Of a DNA stretch of 43,676 nucleotides, positions 31,906 to 40,961 are shown piece by piece (position 1 is the first letter of the stretch; each line of letters starts with the position of its first letter). Under the pieces are notes generated by a model. It worked only from the letters and a program-made list of their open reading frames with translations. It made no database searches and was not told the DNA's origin. The stretch is from Gammaproteobacteria bacterium (lineage in GTDB: Bacteria > Pseudomonadota > Gammaproteobacteria > HK1): NCBI GenBank assembly GCA_022823045.1, contig JAJDXW010000196.1, positions 1-43,676 of the forward strand, read 5' to 3'. A program made the translations under genes and the position numbers.

Positions 31906-32556
31906 TCAGGCGTAGCTGCAGACCTCGTCGAACTCGTAGCGGTAGAGGCGGGGGCCCATGATGCTCTCCGGCTTCCCCCACCCGAGGTTGCAGAGGAAGT
32001 TCGACTTCGTGCTCGTCCCCGCGAAGAACGCCTCGTCGACCGCCGCGTTGTCGAAGCCGGACATCGCGCCGCAGTCGAGCCCGAGCGCGCGGCACGCGAT
32101 GAGGAAGTACGCGGCCCCGAGGGTGCCGTTCCGGAACGCCGCCGCCTCCGACGCGGCGGGATTGCTGCCGAAGGTCGGGGTGAGATCGCGGATGAAGGTG
32201 CGCGCGGAGTCGCGCCAGAACTCGGTGTCGTAGCCGATGATCGCGGTCACCGGGGCCGCCATCGTCTTGTCGTGGTTCCCCTCCGAGAGGGCGGGCTCGA
32301 GCTTCGCCTTCCCTTCCGCGCTTCGCACGAAGATGATGCGCATCGGCTGCGAGTTCGCCGATGTCGGTCCCATGCGGGCGATGTCGAAGGCCGCGCGCAG
32401 CAGCTCGTCCGGCACGTCGCGCGTCTCGTCGAAGGCGTTCGGCGTTCGGGCGACCCGGAACAGGAGATCGAGGCCCGCGTCGTCAAGCCGCTCGATCGTG
32501 TCGCGGAGGGCGGCGAACTCGGCCCGGGCCCGGGCGAGGGCGGCGTCTTCGGTCAT
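31906..32556 (-). CDS. RutE-like nitroreductase (probable malonic semialdehyde reductase)
   Basis: This 216-residue flavin nitroreductase-fold protein has RTPNAFDETRDVPDELLRAAFDIARMGPTSANSQPMR and NGTLGAAYFLIACRALGLDCGAMSGFDNAAVD, both highly typical of RutE. In E. coli RutE reduces malonic semialdehyde from uracil breakdown. No other rut genes are in the window, so the substrate here is uncertain. ATG at 32556 has GAGG six bases upstream. Confidence 0.88.
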   Translation of the reverse strand: MTEDAALARARAEFAALRDTIERLDDAGLDLLFRVARTPNAFDETRDVPDELLRAAFDIARMGPTSANSQPMRIIFVRSAEGKAKLEPALSEGNHDKTMAAPVTAIIGYDTEFWRDSARTFIRDLTPTFGSNPAASEAAAFRNGTLGAAYFLIACRALGLDCGAMSGFDNAAVDEAFFAGTSTKSNFLCNLGWGKPESIMGPRLYRYEFDEVCSYA

Positions 32557-32920
32557 CTTCGTTCCTCGGAAGTCGGTTCGTGGCAATGGCCCGCCGGTGC
32601 ATCCGGCGGCGCGCGCCCGCGCGTTGGGCGGGGGCGGGGCCGCCCGGCCGGTGCGGAGACGGGGCGGCGCGGAGCAGCGCGAAGTATAGCGACGGAGCGC
32701 GCGGACGGGCGGCCTGCCTCCCGCCGGGGCCGGGGTGCCGGCACCCGGCGACCGGTGCCTCTTCGCCCCGCGATCCGGTTGCGGGCGGGCGGCCCGTCTC
32801 CTACAGTGAACCCGCCTGCCGGCGGCGGCGGCGCATCGCGATCGGGCGTGCGTTCATCCGCCGCCATCGCCACCCGCCCGATCCGCGAGGCCGGCCGCCG
32901 GAGCAACTGGAGGAAAGGGG
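32557..32920. other. Divergent intergenic region, no gene seen
   Basis: This 364-base, very GC-rich gap lies between the RutE-like gene and the deacetylase gene. Open frames cross it in several registers but show repetitive Arg/Gly/Pro-rich translations with no starts or ribosome sites worth calling. A GGAGG site for the deacetylase lies at its right end. Confidence 0.5.
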
Positions 32921-33931
32921 ATGCGTGAACGATATCGGCCACGGCCGCTGGTGCACTCGAGCGCGGCGTCGCCCGCCGGTCCATCGCCGGAGGTGCGGGA
33001 GCAGTTCCTCGCGCGGCCGGGCGGACGCAAGGAGATCCTCTGCGCCTACGGGGTGGACGTGGACGCGGTTGCGGGCTGGCTCGGCTCCTACGGCGGAGAG
33101 GACTCCCCCTGCGACATCTCGCGCGGCCTCTTCGCGGGCGAGGTCGGGGTGCCGCGCATGGTCCGGCTCTTCGACAAGTTCGGCATCCGCACCTCCTGGT
33201 TCATTCCCGGCCATTCCATCGAGACCTTCCCCGAGGAGTGCAAGCTGGTGGCGGACGCGGGCCACGAGATCGGGGTCCACGGGTACTCCCACGAGAACCC
33301 CATCGCGATGACTCCGGAGCAGGAGGAGGCGGTCCTCGACAAGTGCATCGACCTCATCGAGCGCCTGTGCGGCCGCGCGCCGACCGGGTACGTCGCCCCG
33401 TGGTGGGAGTTCAGCCCGTACACCAACGAGCTTCTCCTCAAGCGCGGCATCAAGTACGACCACAGCCTGATGAACAACGACTTCCACCCCTTCTACGTGC
33501 GGGTGGGGGACAGTTGGACCAAGATCGACTACTCCAGGCACCCGAGCGAGTGGATGAAGCCGCTCGTGCGGGGCGAGGAGACCGACCTCATCGACATCCC
33601 GGGAAGCTGGTACCTCGACGATCTCCCCCCGATGATGTTCATCAAGACCGCCCCGAACAGCTACGGGTTCGCCAACCCCCGCGACATCGAGCAGCTCTGG
33701 CGGGACCAGTTCGACTGGGTGTACCGCGAGTACGACTACGCGGTCTTCACCATGACCATCCATCCCGACGTCTCCGGGCGCCCCCAGGTGCTCCTCATGC
33801 ACGAGCGGATCTTCGAGTACATCTCGTCGCACCAGGGGGTGCGCTTCTGCACCTTCGACGAGATCGCGGACGACTTCAGGGCCCGCTGCCCGCGCGAGGG
33901 GAGCGCTCCGGCGAACGCTGGGGCGGATTGA
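32921..33931 (+). CDS. NodB-type polysaccharide deacetylase family protein
   Basis: This 336-residue protein has the NodB metal triad D46 or D48 (GVDVD) with H120-x3-H124 (VHGYSHE), and [17 protein letters not shown]. There is no signal peptide, so it acts in the cytoplasm. It is closer to PuuE-like allantoinase and related amide hydrolases than to secreted chitin deacetylases. GGAGG lies seven bases before the ATG. The next gene starts eight bases after its stop. Confidence 0.88.
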   Translation: MRERYRPRPLVHSSAASPAGPSPEVREQFLARPGGRKEILCAYGVDVDAVAGWLGSYGGEDSPCDISRGLFAGEVGVPRMVRLFDKFGIRTSWFIPGHSIETFPEECKLVADAGHEIGVHGYSHENPIAMTPEQEEAVLDKCIDLIERLCGRAPTGYVAPWWEFSPYTNELLLKRGIKYDHSLMNNDFHPFYVRVGDSWTKIDYSRHPSEWMKPLVRGEETDLIDIPGSWYLDDLPPMMFIKTAPNSYGFANPRDIEQLWRDQFDWVYREYDYAVFTMTIHPDVSGRPQVLLMHERIFEYISSHQGVRFCTFDEIADDFRARCPREGSAPANAGAD

Positions 33932-33939
33932 GCCGCGCC

Positions 33940-34281
33940 ATGTGCGGGCTCTGCGGCATGTTCGCGGGCGAGCGGCACTGGACGGAGCGCGCCGCGAGCC
34001 CCGCGATCTTCGGCGAGGCCGGCAACGGGGGCGGGGACGGCTCGCCGTGGGTGACCCCCGCGCGCGAGCGTCAGGAGCGGGTCCGCCTCGTCAACCGGGT
34101 GCTGGGCCCTCTCGGGCTCGTCCTTGCGGAGTGGGCGGCCTCCTCCTACGTGCTCCGCACCAGGACCGGCCGGAGCGAGATGGTGCCGGACCTCGGCGCC
34201 CTCTGGCCCGCCGCGGAGCGCCTCCTCGGCCGGCCCTGCGACCCCCTCGACCCCGACTTCCTCGCCCGCCTCTCCCGCTAG
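33940..34281 (+). CDS. Conserved small protein with N-terminal MCGLCG
   Basis: This 113-residue protein starts MCGLCGMFAGERHWTE and later contains RVRLVNRVLGPLGLVLAEWAASSYVL and ALWPAAERLLGRPCDPLDPDFL. I recall similar uncharacterised proteins in alphaproteobacterial and other genomes. The N-terminal Cys-x2-Cys could bind metal, or Cys2 could be exposed like an Ntn nucleophile, but the glutamine amidotransferase domain is not present. It follows the deacetylase closely and is likely cotranscribed. A TTG start at 33928 is an alternative. The next 259 bases (34282-34540) hold only the promoter area of the Uma2 gene. Confidence 0.75.
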   Translation: MCGLCGMFAGERHWTERAASPAIFGEAGNGGGDGSPWVTPARERQERVRLVNRVLGPLGLVLAEWAASSYVLRTRTGRSEMVPDLGALWPAAERLLGRPCDPLDPDFLARLSR

Positions 34282-34540
34282 CCGCTCTCGCCCCGCGCCC
34301 GGAACGCCCGGCTCTTCTCCGTTCCCCTGCGGAGCGGCGCCCGCGGCGCAGTCACGTCGGGGTGAAATCCTACGAAGATCGGGGAGATCCGCTGACGACA
34401 CGGACCCCGCTCGCGCGCCATCATCCGACCCCGGATCGTCGCTTGGGGAGCGGACATGCGCGTGCTATCGTCGGCGGGCTTCAGGACGGGCGTGAATCGG
34501 ATCTGCCTGTCCCGATTTCGCCGCATGGAGGGACCTTGTG

Positions 34541-35266
34541 ATGAGCCGATTCGTTCGACCTGCCGCCGCGGTTGAGTATCCGAGCGGCGACGGCCAGCCG
34601 ATGGCGGAGAACGACTGGCAGCTCATGGCGATCATCAATTCGGTGAGCGCGCTCCAATACCATTACCGGGACCGCCCGGACGTCTACGTGTCCGGGGACC
34701 TCTTCATCTACTACGAGGAGGGCAATCCGCGTGCCCGAGTGGCGCCGGACGTCTTCGTCGCGTTCGGGGTGCCGAATCACAAGCGCCTCATCTACAAGCT
34801 GTGGGAAGAGGGGGTGGTGCCCGCCTTCGTGATGGAGGTGGCGTCGCGAGGTACGTGGCGCGAGGACGAGGGGCGGAAGGCGAAGCTCTACGAGCGGCTC
34901 GGGGTTCCGGAGTACTGGCAGTACGACCCGACGGGGGAGTACCTCGGGCTCAAGCTCAAGGGCCGCCGCCTGGTGGAGGGTGCGTATGTCCCGCAGCCGG
35001 TGGTGGAGTCTCTCGACGGGATGCTGCTCCTTCGCAGCGAGTCGCTCGATCTCGACTTCCGGGTGAAGGGGGAGGAATCGCACTTCTTCGACCCGGCGAC
35101 GGGTGAACGCCTTCTCAGCCGCTACGACCAGCTCGCCGCGCGCGACGCCGCCGAGTCGAGAGCTGAAGCCGCGGAGTCCCGGGCCGACGCCGCCGAATCG
35201 CGCGCAGAGGCCGCCGAGGCCGAGCTCGCGGCGCTCAGGGCGTTGCTCGACGAAAAGCGCCGGTGA
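34541..35266 (+). CDS. Uma2-family (DUF820) putative nuclease with coiled-coil tail
   Basis: This 241-residue protein has the PD-(D/E)xK-like core of DUF820: D70 (VAPDVFVAF), E99 (AFVMEVAS) and K113/K115 (EGRKAKLYERLGVPEYW). The last 40 residues consist of AAESRAE heptads repeated about four times, ending AELAALRALL, a clear coiled coil. The underlying DNA is an imperfect 21-base tandem repeat. GGAGGGA lies before both the GTG at 34538 and the ATG at 34541. These proteins are common in cyanobacteria and scattered in proteobacteria, without a known role. Confidence 0.85.
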   Translation: MSRFVRPAAAVEYPSGDGQPMAENDWQLMAIINSVSALQYHYRDRPDVYVSGDLFIYYEEGNPRARVAPDVFVAFGVPNHKRLIYKLWEEGVVPAFVMEVASRGTWREDEGRKAKLYERLGVPEYWQYDPTGEYLGLKLKGRRLVEGAYVPQPVVESLDGMLLLRSESLDLDFRVKGEESHFFDPATGERLLSRYDQLAARDAAESRAEAAESRADAAESRAEAAEAELAALRALLDEKRR

Positions 35267-35287
35267 CCGGCGCCCGCGCCGCGGCGA

Positions 35288-37870
35288 TCACTCGTTGCGG
35301 AGGTGGGGGGAGGCGGGCTCGCCGAGGGCGCGCCAGGTCCCGAGGAGCCCGAGGGCGAGGGTGAGGGCCACGCAGGATGCGACGGTGGCCGCGACGGTCG
35401 CGGGCAGGAAGGTCCAATCCTGCTCCAGGACCCGGGTGACCACCGCCCATGCGGTCACCGTTCCGGCGGCGGCCGCGACCGCCCCCGCGAGGAGGCCGAG
35501 GAGCCCGAACTCGGCCGCGTGGATGAGGACCACGTCGCGCCGCCGCACCCCGAGGACCTTGAGCACGACGCTTTCGTAGGCGCGGCGCCGGTGGCCGGCC
35601 GCGACCGCCCCCGCGAGGACGAGCGCCCCGGCGAGGAGGGTGACCCCGCCCACCGCGCGCGCCGCCGCCGCGATGTTTCCCATCACCTCGGCGACCCGCC
35701 CGAGCGCCTCGCGCACCCGCACCACCGTGATCTCCGGGAACTCCCGGGCGAGCGTGCGCTCCACCCGCGCCTCCGTGTCCGGGTCCGCGCGCACCGTCGC
35801 GACGTGGCCGTGGGGGGCGCGGCGCATCGGTTCGGGCGAGAGGAGGAGGGCGAAGTTGAGCTGCATGCCCTGCCACTCCACCCGGCGGACGTGGCGAACC
35901 TCCGCGGTGATCTCGCGCCCGAGGACGTTGAGGGTGATGGTGTCCCCGAGGTCGAGCTCGAACGCGTCGATGACGTCGACGTCGACGGAAAGGAGGGGCG
36001 GTCCCGCGTAGTCCTCCGGCCACCACTCGCCGGCGACGACCGGGCTGTCGGGCGCGGTCGACGCGTAGCTGAGCCCCCGGTCCCCCCGGATCACCCAGGC
36101 GTGGTCGTCGTTGACCAGCGCTTCCTCGGGGTCGAGGCCGTTCACCCGCACGATGCGGCCCCTGAGGAACGGCACGGACCGGAACCCGCTCGTGCCGTCG
36201 ACCCCGGCCACCGTCTCCCGGAAGCGGTCGAGGCGGTGGTCCTCCACCCCCAGGAAGAAGAACGCGGGAGCCTCCACTGGGAGCGATTCCGCAATGCCCC
36301 GCCGCAGGTTCCCTTCGACGAGGGCGACGGTGACGAGCACGGTGAGGCCGAGTCCGAGCGAGAGCACGATGTCGGCGGTCGAGTTGCCGGGCCGGTAGAG
36401 GTTCGAGACGGCCATCCGCATGCGCGGGCCGAGGCGCGAGCGCCGACCCTCCGATCCGGAGTGCCCCCGCTCGTGCAGGGCCCTCGCGGCCCGCACCACC
36501 GCCCACCCGGCCCCCCGCAGGACGAAGAGGGTGAGCGCCGCGCCCGCGGTGAACCACAACGCGAATTCGCGGTCGGGGGCGGCCGCGATCGCGAGGGCGG
36601 CGAGGAGCGCCCCGCCCGCGAGGGCGGCCGCGAGATGGGCCGGTCGCCCGGGTCGCGTGCCGAGGCCGACGCCGCGGAAGAGAGCGACGGCGGGGGTCTC
36701 CTGGGCGCGGGAGAGCGGCCACACCGTGAACGTCGCCGCGGTGAGCAGGCCGAAGAGCGCGCTCAAGGCCAGCACGCCCGGATAGACGCCGAGGGCGATC
36801 GGGGTCGGTAGCAGCTCTTCCAGCAGCCCGCCGATCGCCACCGGAGCGAGGGCGCCGACGATGAGCCCGACGAGCACCCCGAGGCCCGCGAGCACCGTCA
36901 ACTGGGCGAGATAGGTCGAGAACACGGTGCGCCGGGAGGCGCCGATGCACTTCAGGGTCGCGATCACCTGGAGCCGCCGGTCGAGCCAGGCGCGGACCGC
37001 GTTGCTGACTCCCACGCCTCCGACGAGGAGGGCGGTGAGGCCGACCAGGCTCAGGAACGAGCCGAGGCGGTTCACCATGCGCTGGATCGTCGGCGCGGCA
37101 TCTTCGAAGGAGCGGACCTGCCAACCCCCGTTGCGGAGCCGGTTCGCGAGGTCCGTCCGCACCGTCTCCATCCGTGCGCCCTCCGGAAGCCGCAGGGCGT
37201 ACTGGTGGTAGACGAGGCTGCCCTCGCGCAGGAGCCCCGACGCGGCGAGGGCGTCCAGGCTCACCAGCATCCGCGGCCAGAGGCCGAACGGTCCCCCGGA
37301 GCCCGCCCGGTCGGGCTCGTGGTCGATCGCGCCCCGCACCTCGACCTCGATCCCGCCGATGGTGAGCGAGCCGCCGTCCGCGAGGGCGAACCGGTCGAGG
37401 AGGGCGGGCTCGACGAGCGCCCCCCAGCGGCCGTCGTCTCCGCGAGCGAGGCCGGGGCCGATGGAGACGGTGCTCCCGTCCCCCCGCCGCGCCTCGAACG
37501 AGCCGAAGAGGGGATAGCTCCCGTCCACCGCCTTGAGCTCGACGAGCACGCTCGTCCTCGCCGTGTCGTCCGGGCGGCGCGCCATGGTGCGCATCTCGGC
37601 GAAGTGGGTAAGTCCGGCCGCCGCCGTCTCCACGACGGACCGCTCCTCGGGGTTGAGCTCGCGGTAGATGGCGCGGATGGCGAGGTCGCCGCCGAGGACC
37701 TCGCGCCCGTCGGCCCTGAGACCGGTCACGATCGAGGTCGCGGTCGAGAGCACCCCGGCGATGGCCGCCACCCCGAGTGCGAGGCAGCCGAGAAAGACCC
37801 CGAATCCGCGGAGACCGCGGGCGCCCTGGCGAAGCTCGCGGGCCGCGAAGCGGAGCGCGACGGATGCCAT
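35288..37870 (-). CDS. YbbP-like ABC transporter permease (FtsX family)
   Basis: This 860-residue inner-membrane protein has an N-terminal segment (GFGVFLGCLALGVAAIAGV), a large periplasmic domain, a central FtsX core (LSLVGLTALLVGGVGVSNAVRAWLDRR...ATLKCIGASRRTVF), a second periplasmic domain and a final FtsX core (ESVVLKVLGVRRRDVVLIHAAEFGLLG). About ten transmembrane segments are expected. It pairs with the ATPase upstream and resembles E. coli YbbP, part of a LolCDE-related system of uncertain cargo. Leucine is almost always CTC here. Confidence 0.92.
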   Translation of the reverse strand: MASVALRFAARELRQGARGLRGFGVFLGCLALGVAAIAGVLSTATSIVTGLRADGREVLGGDLAIRAIYRELNPEERSVVETAAAGLTHFAEMRTMARRPDDTARTSVLVELKAVDGSYPLFGSFEARRGDGSTVSIGPGLARGDDGRWGALVEPALLDRFALADGGSLTIGGIEVEVRGAIDHEPDRAGSGGPFGLWPRMLVSLDALAASGLLREGSLVYHQYALRLPEGARMETVRTDLANRLRNGGWQVRSFEDAAPTIQRMVNRLGSFLSLVGLTALLVGGVGVSNAVRAWLDRRLQVIATLKCIGASRRTVFSTYLAQLTVLAGLGVLVGLIVGALAPVAIGGLLEELLPTPIALGVYPGVLALSALFGLLTAATFTVWPLSRAQETPAVALFRGVGLGTRPGRPAHLAAALAGGALLAALAIAAAPDREFALWFTAGAALTLFVLRGAGWAVVRAARALHERGHSGSEGRRSRLGPRMRMAVSNLYRPGNSTADIVLSLGLGLTVLVTVALVEGNLRRGIAESLPVEAPAFFFLGVEDHRLDRFRETVAGVDGTSGFRSVPFLRGRIVRVNGLDPEEALVNDDHAWVIRGDRGLSYASTAPDSPVVAGEWWPEDYAGPPLLSVDVDVIDAFELDLGDTITLNVLGREITAEVRHVRRVEWQGMQLNFALLLSPEPMRRAPHGHVATVRADPDTEARVERTLAREFPEITVVRVREALGRVAEVMGNIAAAARAVGGVTLLAGALVLAGAVAAGHRRRAYESVVLKVLGVRRRDVVLIHAAEFGLLGLLAGAVAAAAGTVTAWAVVTRVLEQDWTFLPATVAATVASCVALTLALGLLGTWRALGEPASPHLRNE

Positions 37871-37875
37871 CGGGG

Positions 37876-38772
37876 CTACCGCGCGGTGGCGGGGATGGCC
37901 GAGGCCGGGTGGTGCTCGGCTGTGCCCCGAGGTTCGTTTCCGTCGTCGACCGAGGTCGCGGCGGGGCGGAGGTCGGCCCCGCCGGCCGGCTCGGCGGGCG
38001 GGGACCCGGAATCGGCCGCTCCGGCGGCGCCTCGCTCCGGCGGGCTCGGATCTCCTTCGACCCGAGGCTCTCCGGAGCCGGCTCGAGGCTCCGGCTCGAC
38101 CCGGCCGTCCGCCATGCGGATCGTCCGGTCGCAGAGAGTGGCGAGCCGCGCCTCGTGGGTGATGAGGAGGAGGGCGGCCTGCCGTTCGCGGCTCCGGTCG
38201 AAGAGGTGTCCGATGACCTGGTCGCCGGTCGCGGCGTCGAGGTTCCCGGTCGGCTCGTCCGCGAGGAGGAGGTTCGGTCCGTTGACGAGGGCGCGGGCGA
38301 TGGCGACGCGCTGCTGCTCGCCGCCCGAGAGCTCGCCCGGGTAGTGCCCCAGGCGGTGGTCGAGCCCCACCGCGGCGAGCTCCTCGCGGGCCCGCTCGAA
38401 GGCGTCGGGGGCCCCCGCGAGCTCGCGCGGCGCGGCCACGTTCTCGATGGCCGTCATGGTCGGGATGAGGTGGAACGCCTGGAACACGATGCCGACGTGA
38501 GCCCCCCGGAACCGCGCGAGACCGTCCTCGTCGAGGGCCGCGAGGTCTTCCCCCGCCACCTCGACCCGGCCCGCGATGGGCCGCTCGAGTCCGCCGATGA
38601 CCATGAGCAGGGTGGTCTTGCCGGCTCCGGACGGGCCCACCACGCTCACCGTCTCCCCGGGGGCGAGGTCGAGGTCGATGCCGCGCAGGACCTCGACGGG
38701 CCCGGCCGCACCGGTCAGAGTGACGGCAAGATCCGTGAGCGATACGATGGGGCGATGGAAGTCGGTGGACAT
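37876..38772 (-). CDS. YbbA-like ABC transporter ATPase
   Basis: This 298-residue ATPase of the LolD/MacB class has Walker A GPSGAGKT (46-53), Q-loop VFQAFHLIPTMTA, signature LSGGEQQR, Walker B LLLADEPTGNLD and H-loop THE. Residues from about 235 to the end form an unusual Pro/Gly/Ala-rich tail not present in typical YbbA (about 228 residues). It ends five bases before the permease start. It is divergent from the TAP-type esterase, the same arrangement as ybbA and tesA in E. coli. Confidence 0.92.
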   Translation of the reverse strand: MSTDFHRPIVSLTDLAVTLTGAAGPVEVLRGIDLDLAPGETVSVVGPSGAGKTTLLMVIGGLERPIAGRVEVAGEDLAALDEDGLARFRGAHVGIVFQAFHLIPTMTAIENVAAPRELAGAPDAFERAREELAAVGLDHRLGHYPGELSGGEQQRVAIARALVNGPNLLLADEPTGNLDAATGDQVIGHLFDRSRERQAALLLITHEARLATLCDRTIRMADGRVEPEPRAGSGEPRVEGDPSPPERGAAGAADSGSPPAEPAGGADLRPAATSVDDGNEPRGTAEHHPASAIPATAR

Positions 38773-38796
38773 GGCGGCTCTTCGGCGACCGGCAGG

Positions 38797-39654
38797 GTGC
38801 GCGCAGGATACCAACGCGAGAGGCTGCGGCCGTCGCGCCCGTCGGATTCTTTACCCATCTTTACCCACCGGATAACGGGCGGACACCTGCGCGGCGGGCC
38901 GCGCCGGCACCGGACCCGCCCCGCAACCAGTCCACGGAGAGCCGGTCGGATATCGCGTCCGGTCGCGGCGCTCCTCGCCGCGGCCCTGACGGCAGTTGCC
39001 GTCTTGGCGCCGGTGCGCGCGGCGGAAGGCGAGCTGCGAATCCTCATGCTCGGGGACAGCCTCACCGCCGGCTACGGGCTCGCATCGCGCGACGCGCTCC
39101 CCGCCCGGCTGGAGACCGTCCTTCGCGCGCATCGGATCGACGCGAGGGTGATCGACGCGGGGGTGTCGGGGGATACCACGGCCGGCGGGCTCGCCCGCAT
39201 CGAATGGGCCCTCGCGGACGACCCGCACGCGGTCATCGTCGCCCTCGGGGCGAACGACGGGCTGCGCGCGATCGACCCCGCGGTGACCCGGACGAACCTC
39301 GACCGCCTGCTCGGCATCCTCGCCGAGCGGGGCCTCCCGGTCCTCCTCGCCGGCATGGTGGCTCCCCCCAACCTCGGGCCGGAATACGCGGGCCGGTTCG
39401 ACCCGATCTACCCGGAGCTCGCCGCCCGGCACGGGGCGGTCCTGTATCCGTTCCTGCTGGACGGGGTGGCCACCGTGACCCTGCTCAACCAGAAGGACGG
39501 GATCCATCCGAACGCGGCGGGGGTGGAGGAGATCGGGCGGCGGATGCTCCCCGCTGTGCTCTGCCTCGCGGGCCGTGCGGGGCACCCCCCGGACCGGGCG
39601 ATGGCCGAGGCGGCAGGGCTGGCGGCGGGCGGAGCGTGGTTCGACTGCGAATGA
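38797..39654 (+). CDS. TAP-like SGNH esterase (lysophospholipase L1 type); start uncertain
   Basis: The protein is a TesA/TAP-type SGNH hydrolase: LMLGDSLTAGYGL holds the nucleophile Ser, GVSGDTT the oxyanion Gly, LGANDGL the Asn, and QKDGIHPNAAG the catalytic Asp and His. A signal peptide (VAALLAAALTAVAVLAPVRAAEG) precedes the domain, so it is periplasmic. No ATG lies near the signal peptide. In-frame choices are ATG 38755 (inside the divergent ybbA start), GTG 38797 (used here) or a non-standard codon such as ATA 38950, which has GGAGA nine bases upstream and would give the best-fitting signal peptide. Confidence 0.85.
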   Translation: MRAGYQRERLRPSRPSDSLPIFTHRITGGHLRGGPRRHRTRPATSPRRAGRISRPVAALLAAALTAVAVLAPVRAAEGELRILMLGDSLTAGYGLASRDALPARLETVLRAHRIDARVIDAGVSGDTTAGGLARIEWALADDPHAVIVALGANDGLRAIDPAVTRTNLDRLLGILAERGLPVLLAGMVAPPNLGPEYAGRFDPIYPELAARHGAVLYPFLLDGVATVTLLNQKDGIHPNAAGVEEIGRRMLPAVLCLAGRAGHPPDRAMAEAAGLAAGGAWFDCE

Positions 39655-39658
39655 AAGA

Positions 39659-39750
39659 GGGGTCAGAGCGGGTTTTCCGGTACGTTGGACGGAGCCGGAC
39701 AAGGAAAGGGGAAACCCACTTTGACCCCTTTTCCCATCGGGACCCGCTCT
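39659..39750. repeat. Palindromic intergenic element with alternative stems
   Basis: GGGGTCAGAGCGGGTTTTCC (39659-39678) pairs with the segment 39708-39728 (reverse complement GGGGTCAAAGTGGGTTTCCCC), with a few mismatches. The same left arm also pairs perfectly over nine bases, AGAGCGGGT (39665-39673) with ACCCGCTCT (39742-39750). It fills the gap between the esterase stop and the next ribosome site and could act as a terminator or be a REP-like dispersed element. Confidence 0.55.
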
Positions 39751-39766
39751 CACGGAGGGCGGCGGG

Positions 39767-40954
39767 ATGAGCGGCCCGGACTGGAACCGGCTCGTTCCCG
39801 TCAACGTGGTGACCGGCTTCCTCGGAAGCGGGAAGACCACTCTCCTTCGCCGGCTCCTCGTCTCCCCGCGGCTCGCCTCGTGCGCGGTGCTCGTCAACGA
39901 GTTCGGGGAGGTCGGTCTCGATCACCACCTGCTCGAGGCGGTGACCGGGAGCATGGTGCTGCTCGACAACGGGTGCGTGTGCTGCGCGGTCCGGGACGAC
40001 CTGCGGTCTGCCCTCCTCGAGCTCCACGGGCGGCGCGAGCGGGGTGAGGTGCCGCGCTACGACCGGGTGGTCATCGAGTCGTCGGGGCTCGCGGACCCGG
40101 CCCCCGTCCTGCATACCCTCACTGCCGATCCGGTGCTTCGGTACCACTACCGGCCGGGTGCGGTGGTGACGGTGGTGGACGCGCTCCACGGCTCCGCCCA
40201 GCTCGATCGGTACCCGGAGTCGGTCAAGCAGGCGGCCCTCGCGGACCGGATGATCCTCACCAAGACGGACCTTGCGGAGCCGGGGGCGACCCGCGTCCTC
40301 GAGGCGAGGCTCCGGGCCATGAACCCCGCCGCCCCCATTCGGCGCGCCGGCGCTCCGGCAACTGCACCCGCGCTCGGCGGGGCGGCCGACGGGGAGGGCG
40401 CCGGCGCCCCGGATGCGGCCGCCCTCCTCGTGGAGGACGCCCATCGCGCGGACTCGCGTGAGAAGGAGGCGGAGCGCTGGTTCGGGCCGGAGTGCGGACC
40501 GGCGGCGGAGCACGCCCCGCACGACCACACCGACGACGTCACCTCGTTCCGGATCGAGACCGACGAGCCCATCGACTGGACGGTGTTCGGGATCTGGCTC
40601 GGGATGCTCCTCCACCGGCACGGCGAGGACATCCTGCGGGTGAAGGGCATCGTCGACGTGCCCGAGCTCGAAGGCCCGGTCCTCCTCAATGCGGTCCAGC
40701 ACACGGTCCATCCTCCGACGCACCTCCCGGCGTGGCCCGGCACGTGGGAGCGGGCGGCGGAGGGCGGCGCCCCCCGGCGCGGAAGCCGCATCGTGTTCAT
40801 CGTGCGCGGTCTCGATCGCGAGCGGATCGAGCGCTCCCTCGCCGCCTTCCGCGAGTCTCTCGGCGCGGCGGCGACGCCCTCGCGCGTTGATGTACCATGC
40901 GCCGGCGCGGAGCCGACCGCTCCGCGGCCCCGACCCGAGGTCATGAAGGCTTGA
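39767..40954 (+). CDS. COG0523 (CobW-type) GTPase, third in the window
   Basis: This 395-residue intact G3E GTPase has P-loop GFLGSGKT (17-24), VNEFGEVGLD, CxCC in NGCVCC (C70, C72, C73), ESSGLADP and TKTD for guanine recognition. A low-complexity insert near residues 195-245 ends with HAPHDHTDD, a likely metal-binding stretch, before the CobW_C domain (ILRVKGIVDV, LNAVQHTVHPP). GGAGG lies nine bases before the ATG. No Zur box is visible in front. It is followed closely by a membrane protein and a hydantoinase A gene, so it may serve a metal-dependent amidohydrolase there. Confidence 0.92.
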   Translation: MSGPDWNRLVPVNVVTGFLGSGKTTLLRRLLVSPRLASCAVLVNEFGEVGLDHHLLEAVTGSMVLLDNGCVCCAVRDDLRSALLELHGRRERGEVPRYDRVVIESSGLADPAPVLHTLTADPVLRYHYRPGAVVTVVDALHGSAQLDRYPESVKQAALADRMILTKTDLAEPGATRVLEARLRAMNPAAPIRRAGAPATAPALGGAADGEGAGAPDAAALLVEDAHRADSREKEAERWFGPECGPAAEHAPHDHTDDVTSFRIETDEPIDWTVFGIWLGMLLHRHGEDILRVKGIVDVPELEGPVLLNAVQHTVHPPTHLPAWPGTWERAAEGGAPRRGSRIVFIVRGLDRERIERSLAAFRESLGAAATPSRVDVPCAGAEPTAPRPRPEVMKA

Positions 40955-40961
40955 GGCCAGC

